From Polaromonas sp. (GTDB lineage: Bacteria; Pseudomonadota; Gammaproteobacteria; Burkholderiales; Burkholderiaceae_C), in NCBI GenBank assembly GCA_026786065.1, contig JAJAYS010000125.1, positions 1-9,686 of the forward strand: 9,686 nt of DNA, given 5' to 3'. The notes under the pieces are model-generated. The model did no database searches, was not told where the DNA came from, and saw nothing but the letters and a program-made list of their open reading frames with translations. Shown here one piece after another: positions 1-5,682 of the stretch (positions within the stretch are counted from its first letter, which is position 1; each line of letters opens with the position of its first letter). The position numbers were made by a program, and so were the translations under genes.

Positions 1-182
1 ATCTGCACCAGCATGTACACCGCCGCCAGGTTCAGCAGCACGATGGCGGCGAGCAGGCCGCGCGCCTTCCATTTCTGGTCCGAGCGGAAGTAGGGCGCAG
101 ACAACGCCCAGACGCGGGCACCGAACTGTTTGAACGAGCGGAGCTTGTCGGCCATGCGGCGCGGCGGTGCGGAAGGCGTCAT
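1..182 (-). CDS. N-terminus of an SbmA/BacA/YddA-like ABC transporter (permease-ATPase), partial
   Basis: Sixty codons are visible before the window edge. The translation begins MTPSAPPRRMADKLRSF and continues through a basic, aromatic-rich stretch (W26 of the MADKL form, PYF, QKWKARG) into a hydrophobic segment, LLAAIVLLNLAAVYMLV, that looks like the first membrane helix. From memory of the family, this layout matches the fused permease-ATPase proteins of the SbmA/BacA/YddA type, which move peptides or corrinoids across the inner membrane. Neither the ATPase half nor the permease core is in the window, so the assignment is tentative. I chose the ATG at 182 because it overlaps the stop of the 5'-nucleotidase gene as ATGA, suggesting translational coupling; an in-frame ATG at 155 is the alternative. 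Neither start has a clear Shine-Dalgarno sequence. Confidence 0.6.
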   Translation of the reverse strand, partial: MTPSAPPRRMADKLRSFKQFGARVWALSAPYFRSDQKWKARGLLAAIVLLNLAAVYMLVQ

Positions 183-1171
183 GGGTAGTTTGGTGGCGGA
201 AAAGCCGGATTCGAGACGCCGCTGGCGACATGGCCGGCCGGCACATGCAGCGCCGCCGAGCTGACATGGCCGGTCTGGTCGTCGAAGAAAAAGTCGGGCT
301 CGAACTCGCGTAAAAACTCGCCCTTGGACAGCCCGCCCAAAAACATCGCTTCATCGACCTCGACGTTCCAGTCCATCAGCGTGCGAATCGCGCGCTCGTG
401 GGCCGGTGAGCTGCGCGCCGTGACCAGCGCCGTGCGGATGCGCATGCCAGGCGTGCTGACGGCCTGCAGCCGGTGCAGCGCTTCGAGCAGCGGCTTGAAC
501 GGCCCGGCCAGCAGCGGCTGCGCGGCCTTGTCGCGCTCGTGCTGTTGGAACGCGCTCAGGCCCTGCACCTGGAACACCCGTTCGGCCTCGTCCGAGAACA
601 GTACCGCATCGCCGTCGAAGGCGATGCGCACCTCGTGTGGATGGGCGTCGCTGGCGCGCACCGAATGCGGGTACACCTGCGCGGCCGGCACGCCCGCCGT
701 CAGCGCCTCGCGCACGTCGCTCAGGTGCGCCGACAAAAACAGATTGGCGTGCAGCGGCTTCAGATAGCGCCAAGGCGGCGCGCCGCGATTGAAGGTGCCG
801 CGCTGGATCGGCAGGCCGTAATGCTGCGCCGAACGGAACACCCGCATGCCCGAAACCGGGTCGTTGCGGGACAGGATCACCACCTCGACGCGCTGCTGCG
901 GCGCGTTCGGGCTGGCCGCCTCGGCATCGACCTCCGGTGCCTGGTTGAAGGCCAACAGCTTCTTGACCAGCGAGAACGCAACGCCGGGTTTGGCCGGCAC
1001 GTCGAGCCGGTCCAGTTGCAGCTTCATGTAGGCGGCGTCTTTTTTGCTGACGCTGCCAGCGGCCGGCGGCGCCTGCAAGCCGGCTTCGTAAACCTGGTTT
1101 TCTTCTTCAAAGTCGAACAGCGCCCGGGAGGAAATCGCCACCACCAGTTGTCCGTCGAGATTGGCTGCCAT
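179..1171 (-). CDS. Cytosolic 5'-nucleotidase, cN-I (NT5C1) family
   Basis: A 330-residue soluble protein without signal peptide. It matches the 5'-nucleotidase family that includes animal cytosolic nucleotidase I, which hydrolyses nucleoside monophosphates to nucleosides. The HAD-type active-site elements appear in order: FDGDAVLFSDE at about 185-195 (nucleophile aspartate in FDGD), VTARSSP at about 250-256 (motif II), Lys283 in LSKGEFL (motif III) and the acidic pair in FFFDDQ at 297-298 (motif IV). Upstream segments typical of the family are AISSRALFDFEEEN at 12-25, ILSRNDPVSGMRVF at 99-112 and HLFLS-like NLFLSAHL at 143-150. The start at 1171 keeps the conserved N-terminus, but no good Shine-Dalgarno sequence precedes it. 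The gene ends in an ATGA overlap with the next one, so the two are probably co-translated. It lies 95 bases after the SCO gene and may or may not share its transcript. The natural substrate cannot be read from the sequence. Confidence 0.88.
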   Translation of the reverse strand: MAANLDGQLVVAISSRALFDFEEENQVYEAGLQAPPAAGSVSKKDAAYMKLQLDRLDVPAKPGVAFSLVKKLLAFNQAPEVDAEAASPNAPQQRVEVVILSRNDPVSGMRVFRSAQHYGLPIQRGTFNRGAPPWRYLKPLHANLFLSAHLSDVREALTAGVPAAQVYPHSVRASDAHPHEVRIAFDGDAVLFSDEAERVFQVQGLSAFQQHERDKAAQPLLAGPFKPLLEALHRLQAVSTPGMRIRTALVTARSSPAHERAIRTLMDWNVEVDEAMFLGGLSKGEFLREFEPDFFFDDQTGHVSSAALHVPAGHVASGVSNPAFPPPNYP

Positions 1172-1227
1172 GACGCGATGGTAGCTGCGGGCGCGTTTCG
1201 CGTGCGCTCAGCTTGCACGGCGCACCC

Positions 1228-1252
1228 CCCGCGCCGGGTGCTACGGCGCGGG
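1228..1252. other. GC-rich perfect hairpin between the SCO and nucleotidase genes
   Basis: CCCGCGCCG pairs perfectly with CGGCGCGGG (9 base pairs) around a 7-base loop. It lies 15 bases past the SCO stop codon. Neither strand has a T run after the stem, so it is not a canonical intrinsic terminator. It may protect the 3' end of the multicopper oxidase-SCO message or weaken read-through. The rest of the 95-base gap shows no recognisable promoter. Confidence 0.35.
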
Positions 1253-1266
1253 CCCGGATTGGGGGC

Positions 1267-1911
1267 TCAGGCTTCCAGCACGTTGCGGGCGATCTGGTCG
1301 GGCTTGGCCAGTGCCGGCATCATCGACCAGCGGTCAAGCCGCTCATTGCCCAGCCGCAGCATGCCGGTGTGGTTGGTCAGGTCGCCGTCGATGTTCGGGT
1401 CGTCGTTGAAAAACCCGAGCTTGCGCCGGATCAGGTCCATCTCGCGGGGTTTGCCGGTCAGGAACAGCCAGCCGGGCTTGATGTCGTATTGCTCCACATA
1501 GTCGCTCAGCACTTCGGGCGTGTCCGACTCGGGTTGCAGCGTCATCGACACCATGAAGACGTCTTTGCCGAGCCGGCTGCCCAGCGCCGCCTGGACTTCG
1601 CGCAGATTGGCGGTGTTGCCGGGGCAGATGCCGGTGCAGACCGCATACATCATGTTGAAGAGCACCACGCGGCCCCGCACCACGTCGTCGTAAAAACGCA
1701 GTGAGCGGCCGTCGTGGGTTTGCACGACGCTGTTGGGAAAGTAGTCGGCGCGCGGCCCGCCGGCTGCGCGCAGCGGCGGGCTGGCCCCGGCGGCCAGCGC
1801 CAATGGCAGCAGCGCGCCCCGCCCCATCCATTTCAGCCAGGCGCGTTTGCCGTGAGGGGCTTCGATCCCGGAAGCGCCGGGTACGTTGCCGAGCAGTTTC
1901 TGGTTGGTCAT
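1267..1911 (-). CDS. SCO1/SenC family copper chaperone
   Basis: A 214-residue protein of the SCO/SenC/PrrC family, thioredoxin-fold proteins that carry copper to periplasmic or membrane cuproenzymes. The copper-binding CxxxC motif is CTGIC (Cys92 and Cys96), in the usual context FNMMYAVCTGICP. The third ligand is His181 in LTNHTGMLRL. A basic stretch at 22-31 followed by a hydrophobic run at about 32-45 is a secretion signal or membrane anchor, ending near LRAAGG. The ATG at 1911 follows a good Shine-Dalgarno sequence (GGGAGAA). Only 15 bases separate it from the stop of the multicopper oxidase gene, so the pair forms an operon and the chaperone probably loads copper into that oxidase; this is inferred from linkage. 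The classical target of the family is the CuA centre of cytochrome oxidase, but no oxidase subunit is in the window. Confidence 0.9.
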   Translation of the reverse strand: MTNQKLLGNVPGASGIEAPHGKRAWLKWMGRGALLPLALAAGASPPLRAAGGPRADYFPNSVVQTHDGRSLRFYDDVVRGRVVLFNMMYAVCTGICPGNTANLREVQAALGSRLGKDVFMVSMTLQPESDTPEVLSDYVEQYDIKPGWLFLTGKPREMDLIRRKLGFFNDDPNIDGDLTNHTGMLRLGNERLDRWSMMPALAKPDQIARNVLEA

Positions 1912-1926
1912 TTTGGTTCTCCCGGG

Positions 1927-3708
1927 CTAGTCCACGATGTCGAAGCGGATCATCATGGCGTGGTCTTCATGGGTCAGGTTGTGGCAATGCATCATGTATT
2001 TGCCGGTGAAGTCGCGAAAGCGAATGAACACCCGCACGCGTTCGCCCGGATGAACGACCACCACGTCTTTGCGCCCGGCCTCATGCGGCGGCGGCGGTTT
2101 GCCATTGCGCGACAGGATGCGGAACTCCTCCATGTGAATGTGTACCGGGTGATGCCAGCTGCCGTTGCCCTCCAGTTCCCATATTTCGGCGGTGTTTTTC
2201 TTGACCGTCGCGGTAGGCCGCGAGTAGTCGAACAGCTTGCCGTTGACGGACCAGACTTCGTTTTGTTTGTCGAACCTGAACGCGCGGGTTTTGACGACCT
2301 GGTTCAGCTCGATAGGCGGCAATTCGCGCAGCCTCGCCGGCACCTGGCTCGGGTCGCGCGTGATCTGGCCATTGGCCAGCATGACCTGCGGCGCTTCGCT
2401 GTCGATGTCGAACCGCAATATTTGCGTGCCGCGTGCCCGCAGGTTGCCTCTGGCATCGCGCACGTTGGTGCCCTCGTCCTCGGGTCCGCGGCCGTCGTCC
2501 TGAATTAGCCGGTTGACCAGATAGAGCTTGGAGCCGAGCGCAAATTTGGCGAAGTCGATCACCACGTCGCCGCGCGCGGCGGGACCGAGGGCGACCTTGG
2601 TCGTGGTGAGCGGAGCTGGCAGCAAATTGCCGTCGTTGGCGATGTGCGCCATTGCCTGGTTGACGCCGGCGGCATCGGTGATGTAAAGCTCGTAGAAGCG
2701 TGACAGGCTGGAATCGAGCAGGCGCAAGCGGTACTTGCGGCGCTGCACCGAGAACTTCGGCTGGATTTTGCCGTTGACGCAAATCTTGTTGCCCAGGATG
2801 CCCTTGGTGGAAAACTGGTCGAACACCACGTGGCCGCTCGCATCAAACTGCATGTCGGTGATCATCAGCGGAATGTCGTACACGCCGACGCCGCTGGGCA
2901 ACTTCAGCGCCTGCGCGCTGGTGTCGCGCTCATCGCCTGAATCGATGTGGTCGAACAAAAGATACATGCCCATCAGGCCGCGGTAGCAGTTCGGTGCAGT
3001 AAAGCCTTCCCGGTGGTCGTGGTACCACAAGGTGCCCAGCGCCTCGCGCGGGTCACCCTCGGTGGCGCGGTATCTCGGCTCGTCGTACCCGGCGTAAAAG
3101 TGCGGGTAGTGGTAGTCCATGTAGCTGCCGGCCCGGGTGAGCGTCGGCCCGAACTTGGTGCTGCTGTAAAAGTCGGTCGTGTAGCCGTCGCTCTCGGAGC
3201 CACAGTGCAAGTTGTGCAGATGGGTGGTGATTTCGGGCGAACCAAAGCCGACGGGCTGAGCCGGTAGTGCATTGTGAATACGGACTATGGTCGGCACGCC
3301 GTAACGCTCGACGAAGGTCGGGCCAGGAAACATGCCGTCGAAGCCCCAGATGGTTTGTGACGGCAGGCTGGGGTGAAACTGATGCGTCGCCTCGCGGACG
3401 GTCATGCTGTAGAACTTGTTGGCCGGCCAGTCGGCCCGCCGCTGATGCGGATTTCGGCCGCATTCGTTCCTGTCGCTTTGCGACGTCGTGGAGGAAGGCG
3501 GATCCAGCGCGGCAACCGGGGCTTTGGGTCCCCGAACCACCAGCGAAACCACGAAGGGTTCGGTGGTGGGACCGGGCTCATCTCCCGCGTCGGCGGGGCC
3601 GCTGGTCTGCCCGGAGGCAAGCAAAGCTGCCGCTGCGCCGGTTGCCCCAAGCTGAATTGACTGGCGCCGGTTAATTCCGGCCGCCTTGAAGGGGCTGGAT
3701 GTCGTCAT
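1927..3708 (-). CDS. Tat-exported multicopper oxidase, CotA/bilirubin-oxidase-like
   Basis: A 593-residue multicopper oxidase, which oxidises a substrate at a type 1 copper and reduces oxygen to water at a trinuclear cluster. All four copper motifs are present: HLHNLH at 163-168, WYHDH at 228-232, HHPVHIH at 519-525 and HCHNLTHEDHAMM at 574-586. The last gives Cys575 and His580 with Met585 as the likely axial type 1 ligand. The N-terminus has a twin-arginine signal (NRRQSIQL at 13-20, then an alanine-rich hydrophobic run), so it is exported folded to the periplasm. The first motif reads HLHN rather than HLHG, and there is a long linker of about 50-95 before the first cupredoxin domain. I chose the ATG at 3708 because GGAGAG lies just upstream; a GTG at 3765 would extend the frame by 19 residues through a leader hairpin and lacks a ribosome site. 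It is first in an operon with the SCO gene. The substrate (phenolics, bilirubin-like compounds, Mn or Cu) is not determined by the sequence. Confidence 0.92.
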   Translation of the reverse strand: MTTSSPFKAAGINRRQSIQLGATGAAAALLASGQTSGPADAGDEPGPTTEPFVVSLVVRGPKAPVAALDPPSSTTSQSDRNECGRNPHQRRADWPANKFYSMTVREATHQFHPSLPSQTIWGFDGMFPGPTFVERYGVPTIVRIHNALPAQPVGFGSPEITTHLHNLHCGSESDGYTTDFYSSTKFGPTLTRAGSYMDYHYPHFYAGYDEPRYRATEGDPREALGTLWYHDHREGFTAPNCYRGLMGMYLLFDHIDSGDERDTSAQALKLPSGVGVYDIPLMITDMQFDASGHVVFDQFSTKGILGNKICVNGKIQPKFSVQRRKYRLRLLDSSLSRFYELYITDAAGVNQAMAHIANDGNLLPAPLTTTKVALGPAARGDVVIDFAKFALGSKLYLVNRLIQDDGRGPEDEGTNVRDARGNLRARGTQILRFDIDSEAPQVMLANGQITRDPSQVPARLRELPPIELNQVVKTRAFRFDKQNEVWSVNGKLFDYSRPTATVKKNTAEIWELEGNGSWHHPVHIHMEEFRILSRNGKPPPPHEAGRKDVVVVHPGERVRVFIRFRDFTGKYMMHCHNLTHEDHAMMIRFDIVD

Positions 3709-3723
3709 GCTGTTGATCTCTCC

Positions 3724-3752
3724 AAACGGTGGCCGCGCCTGCGCGGCCGTTT
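3724..3752 (-). promoter_or_regulatory. Leader hairpin abutting the multicopper oxidase ribosome site
   Basis: GGCCGCG pairs with CGCGGCC around a 4-base loop, and the flanks AAAC and GTTT can extend the stem past a small bulge. In the message this GC-rich hairpin ends directly next to the GGAGAG Shine-Dalgarno sequence (3718-3723) of the multicopper oxidase gene. It could affect ribosome access or stabilise the 5' end. It has no T tract, so it is not an attenuator of the standard type. Confidence 0.35.
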
Positions 3753-3792
3753 GCACATATGCCACATTTATTGCTTGGGTGTGTTGTCACGG

Positions 3793-3827
3793 TCTATATC
3801 GGGGGGGTTGATTCAAGTTTGAGTCAA
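3793..3827 (-). promoter_or_regulatory. Candidate activator site and -10 element for the multicopper oxidase-SCO operon
   Basis: Two copies of TTGANTCAA lie at 3808-3816 and 3819-3827, repeating every 11 bases. On the minus strand they end 9 bases before TATAGA (3798 down to 3793), a fair -10 element, and no good -35 is present at the right distance. A direct repeat with 11-base spacing set about 10 bases ahead of a -10 is the layout of OmpR/PhoB-type response-regulator boxes, so a two-component regulator that replaces -35 recognition is plausible. Each half is also a palindrome around one base, so another dimeric regulator is possible. The implied leader is about 78 bases. No regulator gene is in the window. 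Confidence 0.4.
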
Positions 3828-4147
3828 AACGTACGCTGGCCTTCTTGGTTCGGCTGTAGATAGTTTGTTGCGGGACGTAAGCGCTGGCAATACCCAGAAA
3901 GCGGTAGTTATTTCGGATTCAAAAAAGCTGGAAAAGCGGTGGAACTTGGAGCATTTTCCCTGGCGGTACGTAGCCTGAACGCCGGTCGCCGTGTAAGACA
4001 TTGGCTCACAAGGAGTCACGTCAGGCCTCCCGCTGGCTCGCGGACACCGAATTTGTAAGCAAGCGACTCCTGCAAAGCAAATGGTCGAATCACACATTTA
4101 ATTGTTTTTAAATGAAACAAAAGAAATCAGATAATTTTTGCAGATCG
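3828..4147. other. Unassigned intergenic stretch, less GC-rich than its surroundings
   Basis: No recognisable gene. The longest minus-strand frame (94 codons from 4097 to 3813) lacks a ribosome site and resembles no family I know. A plus-strand frame from about 3823 to 3966 reads without stops for some 48 codons but has no start. Visible structure: an inverted repeat AGGAGTC (4011-4017) / GACTCCT (4065-4071), and an AT-rich hairpin CATTTAA / TTAAATG (4095-4114). The base composition differs from the flanking genes, which suggests an eroded insertion, a dispersed intergenic repeat or a dead gene. No tRNA-like fold or cobalamin riboswitch core was seen. Confidence 0.5.
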
Positions 4148-4190
4148 GCTTTCGGGACTGCGGCCCTAGTGGGCGGGGCTTGCCCGAAGC
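4148..4190 (-). terminator. Weak candidate 3' hairpin after cobC
   Basis: TTCGGG (4151-4156) pairs with CCCGAA (4183-4188), extended by GC/GC past one bulged base, with a small inner stem GCCC/GGGC. It begins 24 bases after the cobC stop. The downstream minus-strand sequence is A/T-rich but lacks a clean T run, so this is at best a weak or Rho-assisted end of the ilvA-cob transcript. Confidence 0.3.
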
Positions 4191-4213
4191 GGCTGGTCTT
4201 CGTGTTGCGCTGT

Positions 4214-4819
4214 TCAGCGAGACGGCAGATTCAGCACCGTCCACCCGCCAAACTCGGGCGCGGTCAGGGGCCATTGATCGGCCCGGTCAATGTGGCGCTG
4301 GCCAGCGTGAAGCAGTGTGGCCGCGCGGATCACTCCGGCATGTGTGATCCACAGCGTGCGCTCCCCGGCGCGGGCTTCCTCCCAGATTCCTGCGACCCGG
4401 CGCAACAGCGCACTCACCGATTCGCCGCCGCCGGGCCGGTGATGGGTAAAGTCGGCGACCCAAGCGTCAATGGCTGGCTGACCGATTCCGGACCAGCGGC
4501 GGCCTTCCCAATTGCCAAAGTTCATCTCCATCAGTCGGCTGTCCAATTTGTAAGTCAAATCGGCCCGTAGCCCACATAAGGTCTGCGTGAGCAGCTCACA
4601 TCTTTGTAGCGGCGAGCAGACAATGCGAATGCCAGGCGGCAGCGCCACCGCCAAGGCGCGGGCGCTGGTGGCGGTGGCCTGCGCGTCGGCGGGAATGTCG
4701 AGCTGGCCGTAGCAAACGCCAGACTCGACCAGCGGCTGGGCGTGGCGTGCCAGCCAGAGCGTGCCCGTTGGCGCCGGTGCGTCATCTTCTCCGCCCTGCT
4801 TGACGAGTGCCACGCTCAC
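4214..4819 (-). CDS. cobC: Alpha-ribazole phosphatase-like histidine phosphatase
   Basis: A 201-residue histidine-phosphatase (phosphoglycerate-mutase superfamily) protein. The phospho-accepting histidine is His26 in LARHAQP, where RHA replaces the common RHG. Supporting residues are Arg73 in CSPLQR, Glu98 in LMEMNFGNWEGR and His160 in ITHAGVIRA. In the last step of nucleotide-loop assembly CobC removes the 5' phosphate from alpha-ribazole phosphate or from adenosylcobalamin phosphate. The fold alone does not prove this substrate; the position right after cobS does. The likely start is the GTG at 4819, which shares one base with the cobS stop (TAGTG), so translation is coupled. A poorly conserved 18-residue N-terminal tail precedes the first strand, leaving the exact start uncertain. 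It appears to be the last gene of the ilvA-cob operon. Confidence 0.85.
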   Translation of the reverse strand: MSVALVKQGGEDDAPAPTGTLWLARHAQPLVESGVCYGQLDIPADAQATATSARALAVALPPGIRIVCSPLQRCELLTQTLCGLRADLTYKLDSRLMEMNFGNWEGRRWSGIGQPAIDAWVADFTHHRPGGGESVSALLRRVAGIWEEARAGERTLWITHAGVIRAATLLHAGQRHIDRADQWPLTAPEFGGWTVLNLPSR

Positions 4820-5682
4820 TAAAGGCTGACCGCCAGTCCCAGGTAAAACGCGATCTCGCAGACCTGCTGCGTCGCGCCCAGGCCGTCGCCGGTAAAGCCG
4901 TGCAGGCGCCTTTGCAGCAGGCGGGCCAGATACAGCAAGGCCAGCAGCGCACAGGCGCAGGCGACGAGCAGGTTGACCGGCTCCAGCACCAGGCTACCTA
5001 GCGCCAGCGCGGCGCCGCACCAACCCAGCCCCAGCAGCAGGCGCGGCAGCGAGATGCGGTCGGCCAGCGGCTTGCTTTTCGATTCACCATGGCCACCGAT
5101 GTGCGGCAGAAAACGAATCACCAGCAGCGGTAAGGCGCGCGACACCACATGGCCCAGTAGCAGGGCGGTGCAGGCGTACGCGCCTGTGAAGAGTTCGCCG
5201 ACGCCGGCTTCGCTGCCTGGACTGTCGGACGTCTCCAGCCCTACGTCGCCGAGCAGCGCCAGCAAGGCGAGCTTGGCGAGCAGGGCCAGCACCAGCGCCA
5301 GAGCGCCGAAGGCGCCGACACGCGAGTCTTTCATGATCTCCAGCGCCCGTGCTGCGTTCTGGCCGCCGCCCAGGCCGTCCACCAGGTCGGCCAGACCGTC
5401 TTCGTGAAAGGCACCTGTCAGCAGCACGGTTGCGATGGTTGAAAGGGCGGCGGCGACCAGCGGAGCAAAGGGGCTGTCGGGCAAATTGGCCAGAACCACG
5501 CCGTACACCAACGCTGCGGCCGTGCCGACCAGCGCGCCCACAAGCGGGAAATGCGCCGCACTGGCGCGCAGCAGGTCGGGGCTGAAGCCAACCCAGTTCG
5601 CCAGCCGGCCGGTCACCGGAACGCGGGTGAAAAATTGCAGCGCGAGCAGAAATTCACGAGCCAGCCGCGCGATCGGGTTCAC
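4819..5682 (-). CDS. cobS: Adenosylcobinamide-GDP ribazoletransferase (cobalamin-5'-phosphate synthase)
   Basis: A 287-residue inner-membrane enzyme that joins adenosylcobinamide-GDP to alpha-ribazole (or its phosphate), forming cobalamin or cobalamin phosphate. Family signatures are FFTRVP at 17-22, the acidic loop GAFHEDGLADLVDGLGGG at 90-107, IMKDSRVGAFG at 116-126 and GFTGDGLGATQQVCE at 262-276. Several long hydrophobic segments separate them (about 47-88, 124-146, 167-192, 213-255). The length is somewhat above the usual 250 or so because of an acidic, serine/glycine-rich insert at about 147-163. The start is GTG, overlapping the cobT stop as GTGA, and the gene ends in TAGTG with cobC; both junctions imply translational coupling. 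The enzyme acts between CobT and CobC. The adenosylcobinamide kinase/guanylyltransferase (CobU/CobP) needed to make its substrate is not in the window. Confidence 0.93.
   Translation of the reverse strand: MNPIARLAREFLLALQFFTRVPVTGRLANWVGFSPDLLRASAAHFPLVGALVGTAAALVYGVVLANLPDSPFAPLVAAALSTIATVLLTGAFHEDGLADLVDGLGGGQNAARALEIMKDSRVGAFGALALVLALLAKLALLALLGDVGLETSDSPGSEAGVGELFTGAYACTALLLGHVVSRALPLLVIRFLPHIGGHGESKSKPLADRISLPRLLLGLGWCGAALALGSLVLEPVNLLVACACALLALLYLARLLQRRLHGFTGDGLGATQQVCEIAFYLGLAVSL

Noticed and set aside
473..1501. Long plus-strand open frame (342 codons) opposite the nucleotidase and SCO genes
   Set aside because: It is arginine/histidine-rich and spans two well-supported minus-strand genes and the gap between them. 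This is the usual antisense shadow of high-GC codon use; no ribosome site or family pattern.
1714..2508. Plus-strand open frame (264 codons) opposite the multicopper oxidase
   Set aside because: It mirrors the oxidase gene, and its composition is that of an antisense reading. The minus-strand protein has all copper motifs intact.
3709..4213. Cobalamin riboswitch in the gap beside cobC
   Set aside because: The gap lies downstream, not upstream, of the cob genes, and I found no recognisable B12-box core in it on either strand.
4555..4785. Internal ATG with a good ribosome-like GGAGAAG inside cobC, opening a 76-codon frame
   Set aside because: It is out of frame with the histidine-phosphatase motifs, and the product is arginine-rich with no family pattern.
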